Below are positions 21,664-31,628 of a stretch of 64,000 nucleotides of DNA, piece after piece. The stretch is taken from the NCBI GenBank assembly GCA_946894095.1, contig OX335652.1:13539001-13603000 (forward strand), written 5' to 3'. The notes under the pieces are model-generated. The model was not told the DNA's origin, searched no databases, and saw only the letters and a list, made by a program, of their open reading frames with translations. Source of the stretch: Incurvaria masculella. Lineage: Eukaryota; Arthropoda; Insecta; Lepidoptera; Incurvariidae. How positions within the stretch are numbered: the first letter of the stretch is position 1; each line of letters opens with the position of its first letter. The position numbers were made by a program, and so were the translations under genes.

Positions 21664-22205
21664 GGTGGCCCAACCCGGCGGGACTAACTCATTCGCGGAC
21701 ACGGTACAAAACCGTGCTGTTGCGCTCTGGAGCCTTCTGTTTCAAAGAAAAAGACGGGCTCCATGATGAGGAAGATGCAACATGTCCACAAAAAAGATAA
21801 TGTGCATAGTGTATGATTTGGTAAGATTTACGAAAATTTTAATTACAAAACGACTTATAGCTAAAAGTAAACTACGACCGCTGGAGTAAAAAATCTAACA
21901 AAAACCAAATAGATTATAGATCTTGATTAAATAAGCTATGTCTGATGACTAATATTTTTGAAGTGTTCTTACTTTATCATTGCGTTATCCACCTCCTAAG
22001 TTATTGTATAAAACGCGGGAAAAAATCGAACTTTCGGACCTTATAACTTAGACAACAAACACAATTTTACAATGTCGTTGACATTTTCAGACATCTAGTT
22101 CGATCAAATAAAGCTATTTTGAGCAAAATTTGGGATCACTGAAAATAAATATGGACGAGATCTTCTTTCCCCGTTTGTATGGGGAGTTGAGCGGGATGGC
22201 CCACC
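21664..22205 (+). mobile_element. TTAA-flanked MITE, copy A
   Basis: 542 bp, TTAA on both sides (21660-21663 and 22206-22209). Termini are GGTGGCCCAACCCG and, reverse-complemented, GGTGGGCCATCCCG. TTAA duplication is typical of piggyBac-like transposition. The internal text (AGGAAGATGCAACATGTCC ... TCGATCAAATAAAGCT) does not code. Confidence 0.85.
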
Positions 22206-22328
22206 TTAACAGCTACTACTTCAAAATACTTAATCATAAAAATAGTAATAGCTAATAATACATCTTCAAGTTTTACTACTTGATTATACTTAAATTACAC
22301 TTATTGAAACACTCTTAATATTTCCATA

Positions 22329-22446
22329 GATTTTTTTTTTATGTGACTGGACATGGATGGCTAATACCACAAGTTCTGTCATGGTATTAGCCCAACACAC
22401 CACATGGGAACTAGGTGCCATGCCAGGACCTTCCTTATATTGCACT
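22329..22446 (-). mobile_element. SINE 3' end, truncated
   Basis: Poly-T, GTGACTGGACATGGATGGC and the CACCACATGGGAACTAGGTG variant of the 5S-headed type, stopping abruptly after TATATTGCAC. Confidence 0.85.
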
Positions 22447-22512
22447 AATATATCTAAATAATAAAAAATAATAGATCTAAATCTTTGGATATTTCAGCTT
22501 TCGCCGTCGTCA

Positions 22513-22610
22513 GTCTTAGGGCCTTTTTCACTAGCTTAATCGCCACATATAAAGGAGGGCCTTTCTTAGCAGCTTGCAATCAAATACCACATGACACATT
22601 AAATAACATG
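22513..22610. mobile_element. Small TTTTCACCA MITE, partial
   Basis: AGGGCCTTTTTCACTAGC, AATCGCCACATATAAAGG and AGCAGCTTGCAATCAAATACC match 37313-37466; the right end is lost. Confidence 0.6.
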
Positions 22611-24179
22611 TTTTTTAAATCGTCGGATTTTCTCGTTTTGAGTCTCGTTTCCATCTCGGAATAATAGTGAAATATGTTTCAATGTGGCCAGCACGAAAGG
22701 GTCACCGTCTCAACAGTGGGTCTCGAGTCCCAAAACCGGCTCCCAGTAGCCGCCCTGCGCGTGCTCGCCGGCGGAGTCTCGGAACGCACCCGACGCTCGC
22801 TCGCTGATTGCCCGCTGCGAACCTATAAATCATCTTTGGGACGAATAAACAGCATTTTAATTGGCTTTTTAAAAGATCACTTTTTTATCTCCGACTCTGA
22901 GATCGGCGGCGACGGTGTGTAGTGGAACTCGGAAGAAATTGGTCTTGGACCGTGTTGTGTGAACACAATAGTGCAAGTGCCTTTCATATACATACGCAGA
23001 AACATTCAGGATGTATATATTTGTGCAACGGAAATAAACGTTGTTTCGACTCGTTTTCAAAATTCCATTGAAATGCTTTTTAACCTCAAATATTGGGAAT
23101 ACAGTAATGTTGTCACCATTCAATTAGACTAAAATCAAAAGGAGATGGCAAACCTTGGAGATACCTTTTTGAGCGTGGCTGTATGAATGGAAAACATGTT
23201 ATTTTTATGCGCATAAACCATGATCCATTCAAATGTACCAACTCAATCACCAGCATCGTCGACTACTTCAATGATTCAAAGAGTTCGTTTGTGATTTTAA
23301 GTTTTATACATTTATAGACATCGTCAAAGTTTTTGTTCACAGTTAAAAATAGAATTCTAAAAATTATTAAAATTAAATGAATGTTTACAATTACATTTAG
23401 ACTAACTTAGGTACTTAAATTTGAAAAATTAGAAAAAAATCTATTTTCAAATTTATTAATATTTTTTTTTAAATTTATTAATATAAAAAAAGAGCACCCG
23501 ACCATCAAAACCGAGGTTTTTGAAACAAAAGACTACAATGTGCCACTATGCAAAAGTAATCCAAGCCTTTGTCTTCAATTTCAACAATAAATATTCTCCG
23601 AATGACAAACCTTTACTAAACCGACAAAACTTTATTAAATTTCAGTGAGTAAATATATAAAAACGAATACAATTAAATAAATCTGTATTCATATTGTAAA
23701 CGCAAACACAAAATGATGATGTCGGCCGGAATACATAATCTGTTTGCATTCTTGCTCTAATAGCCATTCAAATCGGTTATAAATTACATTTAAAGTTTAT
23801 TTTGGGTACACGAGACATTTGGATCTCAAACGCCGTATTATACTTGTGGGATTTATGGTCGAGCCATACCTAAGGCACAATAGAGGTGAGCTTTACTAGA
23901 AAATGTAATCAAAGGAGGAAAGAACTTTATTTGCTTTGCAACGAATAGGCGACACTATTTTGGGTTAAATGTTTTTGAAAATATCTCACGAGAACAATAT
24001 TCCCATGGAGTGCCTACGGATTCATGTTCTGATTTTGGGTGGGTAGATGTAACAATGTGTTTCTCGTAGTTATATTCTACCAGGCATGGACGACTTAAAA
24101 TAAACCGAACTATATTCTGACCGTGAAGCAAAGCTACATTATTTAAAAAAGAAAGGATGGAGGAAAGGATGGTGACAGG
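22611..24179. other. Mostly blank, with a GC-rich island and TATAAAT
   Basis: 22680-22830 is GC-rich and followed by CTATAAATCA at 22822, which resembles a TATA box. No gene follows that I can support. The rest is AT-rich. Confidence 0.3.
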
Positions 24180-24837
24180 AAAAAAAACCGGCCAAGTGCG
24201 AGTCGGACTCGCACACAAAGGGTTCCGTACCATCAACACCAAAAAATTACGATTTTTGTATGGGGCCCCCCTTTAATTTTTATTATTTATTTATTTTACC
24301 TATTTGGTGTTATAGCGGCACTAACAATACACACTCTGTGAAAATTTCAGGTGCCTACCTATTACGGTTCATGTATAGTTAGTGTATAGTTAGCTAGTAA
24401 CGACTTTATAAAGCCAACTATTTTCTACAAGTCCCCTCCCTTCCCCCACATTACACCACACCACACATCCTATCACCTTACACACATATCCCAACATCAC
24501 ACACAATACCTATACACATACACTAACACAAAATCAAAGCGTTTCATAACATCCAAATCACAACTTCGGATCGATGTTCATGTATTTGTTTATTATTTTT
24601 TTTAATGCGCAACCTCTTTCCCATGATACAGCCAAGCACTAGTTTGGGAAAGAGGGAACATAACTGTTTTTCTACTGTACCTTTATAAAATAAAATTTGA
24701 TTTGATTTTATTTGAGATACAGCCCTGTGACAGACGGACGGGCGTACGGACGGACGGACGGACGGTCGGACGGACGGACGGGCAGCGGAGGCTTAGTAAT
24801 AGGGTTCCGTTTTCACCCTTTGGGTACGGAACCCTAA
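24180..24837 (+). mobile_element. GTCC-core element split by a LINE
   Basis: 24180-24374 (ACCGGCCAAGTGCGAGTCGG to CGGTTCATG) and 24713-24837 (GAGATACAGCCCTG, (GGAC)n, GGTACGGAACCCTAAAAA) form one element. The LINE end 24375-24712 lies between. The right part is copied in the right palindrome arm (28664-28790). Confidence 0.85.
24375..24712 (+). mobile_element. 5'-truncated LINE 3' end inserted in a GTCC-core element
   Basis: The segment is homologous to 46512-46834 read on the other strand. It contains a C/A-rich UTR and GGGAAAGAGGGAACATAACT, and ends in a (GATTT)n-type tail at 24690-24712. It splits a GTCC-core element: GGTTCATG lies on the left and GAGATACAGCCC on the right, which are continuous in intact copies. 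Confidence 0.75.
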
Positions 24838-25052
24838 AAAGGAAAATAAGAAATTTTAATGAAAAATATTGATATAATAGACACAAATTATTTAATAGGT
24901 GCCATGGTTACTTCTTCGATTTGTCTCTGGATGCATTTATTCAGAGAAAGACAATATATTATGTGGTATGGAAAACAATACGGAATTAAATTAAATTTGA
25001 TAATTATTATTGACATTTGCATTTTAGAAATATAATGCCACTTTTTTGTATG

Positions 25053-25265
25053 TAACTGAAAATCCAACACGGTGGGTTGGATGATAATAACCCAGTACAC
25101 CAAATTGGAATTGGTGCCTTGCCAGGACCTCGCTTCTGCTGCACGGACAATGTTTATTGCTGCTTCGATAATCGTTTATTCCGTGCAATGGTATCAAACT
25201 AGACGAGATTAACCCTGCCACCTAGTAAGTAAGGGGACTTGCAGTTTGACGTCATATCCGAATCA
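25053..25265 (-). mobile_element. Old SINE copy inside the left palindrome arm
   Basis: A diverged minus-strand body (CCAGTACACCAAATTGGAATTG, CCTGCCACCTAGTAAG). Its mirror image is at 28236-28448. Confidence 0.7.
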
Positions 25266-25309
25266 CAAACGATGAATCTCTTTGTCGGCACTTACGAAAT
25301 TCACGTTAA

Positions 25310-25858
25310 GGTGGCCCAACCCGGCGCGCGGCGGTACTCACTCATTCGCGGGCACTGTTCAAAACCGTGCTGTTGCGCTCTGGGACCTTCTATGTTTCAA
25401 AGAAAAAGACAGGCTTCGTGATGAGGAAGATGCAACGTGTCCACAAAAAAGATAATGTGCATAGTGTATGATTTGGTAAGATTTACGAAGATTTTGATTT
25501 CAAAACGACTTATAGCTAAAAGTAAACCACGACCACTGTAGTCAAAAATATAACAAAAACCAAATAGATTATAAATCTTTATTAAATAAGCTATGTCTGA
25601 TGACTAATATTTTTAAGATTTTCTTACTTTATCATTGCGTAATAAACCACCAAAGTTATTGTATAAAACGCGCGAAAAAATCAAACTTTCGGACCTTATA
25701 ACTTAGAAACAAAACACAATTTTACAATGCCAACGGTCATCAGACATCTAGTTCGATCAAATAAAGCTGTTTTGAGCAAAATTTTTAATCTCTGGCAAGA
25801 AATATGGGCGTGATCTTCTTTCCCCGTTTGTATGGGGAGTTGAGCGGGTTGGGCCACC
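25310..25858 (+). mobile_element. TTAA-flanked MITE, copy B (left palindrome arm)
   Basis: 549 bp with TTAA flanks at 25306 and 25859 and perfect 14-bp inverted termini GGTGGCCCAACCCG. It is duplicated in the right arm. Confidence 0.88.
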
Positions 25859-27642
25859 TTAAGTGAAGATGAAAAGTGAAGCTGCCTGGGCTACTTCTAA
25901 GGTTTAATGCAATTTTATTGAATTAGACTAAGAATTAATTTACATTAACACTTAGATTATCTTTCATTTAACCTAAGGATTGATTATATCAACACAGGTG
26001 GGCCTGCGGAAGAGAAATGCTTATGTAAAACTCGGACAAGAAAGAAGTACATCCGCAGTCGAAGGTGCGCGTCTTCGGATGCAACAGGCTAGGATCCCTC
26101 GATTTTTATCCGTTTTATTCTACAACAAAACGGATATAAAGGTCCAAGCCCGACGCACGTACAAGACGCAGGCTCGTCTATTAATTCCGCCGAAGCACTA
26201 ACGGGGCGTCGTCACCTCTCCTCGTGTAACACGATACGCGACTCCGCGCGGCACAAACTAGTTCTCGAATGGGTTTTGTGAGTCGTTACCGCCCGATCGG
26301 GGAATATTCGAGTCAGAGGTGACGAGCGTATTGTTTTTATTAGTGGAATGTGTTTGCTTTATGTGACGGCGAATGATCGCCGAGGTGGTTGTTTCGTCTT
26401 GATGTCATTTCAGCCAGAATTCGATCTCGGATTCATTTGATCGAAGTGATGGGAAACATAAAGTGACCATGGGAGATCGGACCAGGCGCTCGTGGCAAAG
26501 CGGGTTCGAAAACTGCTGACGTATACCACTTCATTTTCCGTTGGAAGTCTGAAACGTGCATGTATGCAGGATGAATCCTTAAGGTAAGGAACACTAAGGC
26601 CGAGATAAAAAGTCGTAACATAAACTAAGACTAACGAAAAGTAGTACTTTGTGACGTCACTTTGACACATTTTGTATGGACGCAATCTCAAAGTAATGCA
26701 AATTGACGTCACAAAGTACTACTTTTCGTTAGCTAGGCTGAGATAAATAGTCGTAACAGAAACTAAGACTAACGAAAAGTAGTACTTTGTGACGTCAATT
26801 TGCATTACTTTGAGATTGCGTCCATACAAAATGTGTCAAAGTGACGTCACAAAGTACTACTTTTCGTTAGTCTTAGTTTATGTTACGACTTTTTATCTCG
26901 GCCTTAGTGTTCCTTACCTTAAGGATTCATCCTGCATACATGCACGTTTCAGACTTCCAACGGAAAATGAAGTGGTATACGTCAGCAGTTTTCGAACCCG
27001 CTTTGCCACGAGCGCCTGGTCCGATCTCCCATGGTCACTTTATGTTTCCCATCACTTCGATCAAATGAATCCGAGATCGAATTCTGGCTGAAATGACATC
27101 AAGACGAAACAACCACCTCGGCGATCATTCGCCGTCACATAAAGCAAACACATTCCACTAATAAAAACAATACGCTCGTCACCTCTGACTCGAATATTCC
27201 CCGATCGGGCGGTAACGACTCACAAAACCCATTCGAGAACTAGTTTGTGCCGCGCGGAGTCGCGTATCGTGTTACACGAGGAGAGGTGACGACGCCCCGT
27301 TAGTGCTTCGGCGGAATTAATAGACGAGCCTGCGTCTTGTACGTGCGTCGGGCTTGGACCTTTATATCCGTTTTGTTGTAGAATAAAACGGATAAAAATC
27401 GAGGGATCCTAGCCTATTGCATCCGAAGACGCGCACCTTCGACTGCGGATGTACTTCTTTCTTGTCCGAGTTTTACATAAGCATTTCTCTTCCGCAGGCC
27501 CACCTGTGTTGATATAATCAATCCTTAGGTTAAATGAAAGATAATCTAAGTGTTAATGTAAATTAATTCTTAGTCTAATTCAATAAAATTGCATTAAACC
27601 TTAGAAGTAGCCCAGGCAGCTTCACTTTTCATCTTCACTTAA

Positions 27643-28191
27643 GGTGGCCCAACCCGCTCAACTCCCCATACAAACGGGGAAAGAAGATCACGCCCATATT
27701 TATTGCCAGAGATTAAAAATTTTGCTCAAAACAGCTTTATTTGATCGAACTAGATGTCTGATGACCGTTGGCATTGTAAAATTGTGTTTTGTTTCTAAGT
27801 TATAAGGTCCGAAAGTTTGATTTTTTCGCGCGTTTTATACAATAACTTTGGTGGTTTATTACGCAATGATAAAGTAAGAAAATCTTAAAAATATTAGTCA
27901 TCAGACATAGCTTATTTAAAAAAGATTTATAATCTATTTGGTTTTTGTTATATTTTTGACTACAGTGGTCGTGGTTTACTTTTAGCTATAAGTCGTTTTG
28001 AAATCAAAATCTTCGTAAATCTTACCAAATCATACACTATGCACATTATCTTTTTTGTGGACACGTTGCATCTTCCTCATCACGAAGCCTGTCTTTTTCT
28101 TTGAAACATAGAAGGTCCCAGAGCGCAACAGCACGGTTTTGAACAGTGCCCGCGAATGAGTGAGTACCGCCGCGCGCCGGGTTGGGCCACC
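27643..28191 (-). mobile_element. TTAA-flanked MITE, copy B mirrored
   Basis: Exact mirror position of 25310-25858 within the right arm, with a couple of substitutions (for example AATAAATATGGG for AAGAAATATGGG). It arose by the inverted duplication, not by its own insertion. Confidence 0.88.
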
Positions 28192-28235
28192 TTAACGTGA
28201 ATTTCGTAAGTGCCGACAAAGAGATTCATCGTTTG

Positions 28236-28448
28236 TGATTCGGATATGACGTCAAACTGCAAGTCCCCTTACTTACTAGGTGGCAGGGTTAATCTCGTCT
28301 AGTTTGATACCATTGCACGGAATAAACGATTATCGAAGCGGCAATAAACATTGTCCGTGCAGCAGAAGCGAGGTCCTGGCAAGGCACCAATTCCAATTTG
28401 GTGTACTGGGTTATTATCATCCAACCCACCGTGTTGGATTTTCAGTTA
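28236..28448 (+). mobile_element. Old SINE copy inside the right palindrome arm
   Basis: Mirror of 25053-25265, with one visible substitution (GCCGC for GCTGC read in the same sense). Its presence shows that the palindrome copied pre-existing repeats. Confidence 0.7.
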
Positions 28449-28663
28449 CATACAAAAAAGTGGCATTATATTTCTAAAATGCAAATGTCAATAATAATTA
28501 TCAAATTTAATTTAATTCCGTATTGTTTTCCATACCACATAATATATTGTCTTTCTCTGAATAAATGCATCCAGAGACAAATCGAAGAAGTAACCATGGC
28601 ACCTATTAAATAATTTGTGTCTATTATATCAATATTTTTCATTAAAATTTCTTATTTTCCTTT

Positions 28664-28790
28664 TTAGGGTTCCGTACCCAAAGGGTGAAAACGGAACCCT
28701 ATTACTAAGCCTCCGCTGCCCGTCCGTCCGTCCGACCGTCCGTCCGTCCGTCCGTACGCCCGTCCGTCTGTCACAGGGCTGTATCTCAAA
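28664..28790 (-). mobile_element. GTCC-core element part in the right palindrome arm
   Basis: Mirror of 24711-24837; it stops near GTATCTCAAATAAAATC where the palindrome ends. Confidence 0.85.
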
Positions 28791-28805
28791 TAAAATCACA
28801 CAACC

Positions 28806-29015
28806 GGAACACTAAGGCCGAGATAAAAAGTCGTAACATAAACTAAGACTAACGAAAAGTAGTACTTTGTGACGTCACTTTGACACATTTTGTATGGACG
28901 CAATCTCAAAGTAATGCAAATTGACGTCACAAAGTACTACTTTTCGTTAGCTAGGCTGAGATAAATAGTCGTAACAGAAACTAAGACTAACGAAAAGTAG
29001 TACTTTGTGACGTCA
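28806..29015 (+). repeat. Third, direct copy of the palindrome centre
   Basis: 210 bp matching 26588-26797 at a constant offset of 2218, including the 36-bp spacer. Beyond 29015 the text diverges into a related but older MITE arm. Confidence 0.9.
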
Positions 29016-29434
29016 TTTTGCATTACTATGGGGGATACGTTGGTACAAAATGTGTCAAAGTGACGTCACAAAGTAGTGCTTTCCGTTAGTCTTAGCCTGA
29101 GATAAATAGTCGTCACCAAAACTAATGCTAACGCAAAGTAGTACTTTGTGACGTCACTTTGATACTTTTTATGTGGACGAAATCTCAAAGTAATGCCAAT
29201 TGACGTCACAAACGCTACTTTTCGTTAGTTTTAGTTTCTGTTACGACTATTTATCTCAGCCTTAGTTTCTGTTACGACTATTTATCTCAGCCTTAGACTA
29301 ACGAAAAGTAGTACTTTGTGACGTCATTTGCATTACTTTGAGATTTTGTCCATACAAAATGTGTCAAAGTGACGTCACAAAGTACTACGTTTCGTTAGTC
29401 TTAGTTTCTGTCACGACTATTTATTTCAGCCTAA
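28806..29434. mobile_element. Cluster of CRE-type MITE copies
   Basis: Several head-to-head units with ends like AAGGCTGAGATAAATAGTCG and internal TAACGAAAAGTAGTACTTTG. Each unit has two TGACGTCA palindromes (eight in this cluster). The same unit makes up the palindrome centre (26588-26913). It is non-coding, and arms within a unit are complementary, so single strands fold back. Confidence 0.75.
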
Positions 29435-29599
29435 CATTTGTTTTGTTACTTTTGTTAGATTTATTGTGTATTGCAAGAATGCCTGAAAGATAATACCATA
29501 AATCCGTGAATATCAAAGTTTGGTGTAGTATTCGCCGACAATTTTTTTAATCAATTTTATTCAGAATGTTCTGCAAAACATACAATATGTGTTTTGCCG

Positions 29600-30051
29600 G
29601 TTTGGAAAAATATTTAAGATTTTGATTTTGGAATAAATTACCTCTTGATATCAGGAGCTCTGCTTCTCTTGAAATCTTCAAAAAACTATTAAAATTATAT
29701 TTCCTGTCTAAATGAGTTATGTTCCGTTGAACTTAAAACAGAATTACTAACTTTCAAACCTTTTTTTTATTATTTTCTTTATCTAGTTATGTGTGTTTTG
29801 TATTGCATAAATTCTGTATAAATACATTTTTAAACCGACATAGTTATGTCCATAGTTATTAATTTGTCGAGTTACTTTTTTATTTTAATAAATAGTGCAC
29901 GTCTATTCTTAGGTTACTTTTCTTGTTGCTACCTGTATAATTTTATCCCATTATCGGGTTGATTGGAAGAGATTGACATTAGGCAATAAGTCCGCCCTTG
30001 TATGTACCATGTGTATGGAAGCAATAAATAATATTATTATTATTATTATAT
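29600..30051 (+). mobile_element. 3' end of a jockey/CR1-type LINE
   Basis: 29626-29715 encodes a LINE ORF2 C-terminus (WNKLPLDIRSSASLEIFKK... stop), preceded by an in-frame stop, so it is a relic. It is followed by an AT-rich 3' UTR with the common lepidopteran phrase around GCAATAAGTCCGCC and a terminal (ATT)n tail at about 30030-30051. The 5' limit is not visible. Confidence 0.75.
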
Positions 30052-30744
30052 ATACGTATGAGGAGCCTTTTACGCTCCTTTTGCGCCCCACGTAACCTTC
30101 AGAAAATGTAGAGACAAGCAGGGCAATCCAGTTTGTATCAGTACAAAAGATCGACCTAATTCTTTCTATATAAACAGGTAATTGTGAGATATGTAATTTT
30201 GTATGTAATCTTCATAAATGAATAAATAAATAAATAAATGACTCGTGCATGCCCGCATACAAGTCGATGAGACACGTACCGTGCGTCACGTTTTAAAGAC
30301 CCAACGTATTTACGTTTCAGTCTCGTAATTATTCAAAGGCGAGCGTCCAAATGCAATGAAGGGGGTATAGTTTGCTCGGCAATGGCGTGTAATTATTTAA
30401 AAGCGCAGCTGTTTCCGTTAGGTGGGTGGAGTCGAGCGTTTTTATCGAAAGATACGTTTTTATTGGAGGTCCTTCCACCGCGTAGGTAGAACCCACCGCA
30501 GGCCGTCTCGCGTGGCTGCATCGAGTCTAAGGACTTGCTGGGCGGTTTTTGAATTACATATTTATTGAACAAACGAAAGACATACGTCTTCCATAGGCGA
30601 GAGATAATATGATCCCTGGTATATTGGCTAGTTACTTTACATCCATACGTTCACAAAATGACGGGATATCATCGAATGGAATATTTTAAGAAATTTCCTT
30701 TTTCATTGTTCATGTGGTTCATCTTTCTTGAACAATTTAAGTCT
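30052..30744. other. Unique stretch with an (AAAT)n tail
   Basis: (AATA)n at about 30218-30240 may be an old retroelement tail. 30240-30540 is balanced in composition and not recognised. Confidence 0.35.
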
Positions 30745-30905
30745 GGAGGTCCCCTTCCGTACTTACTAGGTGGTAGGGTTGAACCCTCCCTCCCGGATTG
30801 TTACCATCGCATTGAATGTAAAATGGACGCAGTGGAAATAAAAACTTGACTGTGTTTTCCATCTAGTTAAACCATGCTAATGTAAAAGAAAACCATGCCA
30901 GTTAC
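30745..30905 (+). mobile_element. Degraded SINE body
   Basis: GGAGGTCCCCTTCCGTACTT, CTAGGTGGTAGGGTTGAACC and CCATCGCATTGAATG match the body; the 3' end is lost. Confidence 0.7.
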
Positions 30906-30978
30906 TAGAAAAAAAAAGAGACAGAATGTATATATTTGACATTTGAGTATATTAGTATTTTTTTTCTTTATGGTAAGA

Positions 30979-31628
30979 AAAAAAACAAATTTAACAAAAA
31001 AAATAACCGACTTCAAAGGAAAAGCACTAAAAAGTAAAAAATAATTTCCATTTTTGTAGTTACGATTTCTGTTATTTTTTGAGTCGGCGTCAGCCGGACA
31101 CGCGCTGCGCCAATCAAGAGAAACTAACCTAACCTAACCTAACCTAACCTAACCTTGGCTGACACCGACTCAAAAAATAACAGAAATCGTAACTACAAAA
31201 ATGGAAATTATTTTTTACTTTTTAGTGCTTTTCCTTTGAAGTCGGTTATTTTTTTTGTTAAATTTGTTTTTTTATTTGTTTATTTTTAGTGAATCTGAAG
31301 TACACTTACTAATTTGTAGACGTCCTTTCCAATAAAAAAAGAATCACCGAAATCGGTCGGAGTTATATTGAGTTATTCGTCCATTTGTCGCGCACATCTT
31401 AATACAAATTTAAGACTTTTATGAATTTCTCATGGGTATCATTGTCAGAACTTAACCAAATTAAAATGGGACCACTTGGGAAGCACTAGCTATCATTTAA
31501 AAAAATAATCATCAAAATCGGTTCACCCAGGCAAAAGTTATGAGGTAACAAACATAAAAAAAAAAAACAAAAAAAAAAAAAACATACAGACGACTTGATA
31601 ACCTCCTCCTTTTTTTGAAGTCGGTTAA
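30979..31628 (-). mobile_element. AACCGACTT fold-back element, copy 2
   Basis: 117-bp arms (30979-31095 and 31157-31273), nearly perfect inverted repeats, with a 61-bp loop holding (CCTAA)n. After the right arm follows the long flank shared with copy 1 (inverted), ending CCTCCTCC ... GAAGTCGGTT at 31628. Confidence 0.8.
31125..31155 (-). repeat. Interstitial insect telomere repeat (TTAGG)n
   Basis: About six CCTAA units in the loop of fold-back copy 2. Minus-strand reading gives TTAGG, the insect telomere motif. Copy 1 has AAGGTAGTCAAGG in the same place, without the run. Confidence 0.85.

Larger units (their letters stand above)
24703..26732 (+). repeat. Left arm of a 4.1-kb inverted duplication
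   Basis: 2030 bp pairing base for base with 26769-28798 (positions sum to 53501) without any length difference. At least four substitutions are visible. It contains the end of a LINE tail, a partial GTCC-core element, a SINE, a TTAA MITE and half of a CRE-type MITE, so it is a composite segment and not a single transposon. Confidence 0.95.
26769..28798 (-). repeat. Right arm of the 4.1-kb inverted duplication
   Basis: Reverse complement of 24703-26732. The spacer between arms is 36 bp (26733-26768). Homology stops at 28798, followed by seven unmatched bases and then a direct copy of the central region. Confidence 0.95.

Noticed and set aside
26410..27091. Two identical 100-residue frames facing each other
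   Set aside because: They are mirror images caused by the palindrome and lie partly in a non-coding MITE; no domain.
24703..28798. One giant fold-back transposon
   Set aside because: The arms contain several unrelated families, each found separately elsewhere in the window, and the outer ends lack a target duplication.
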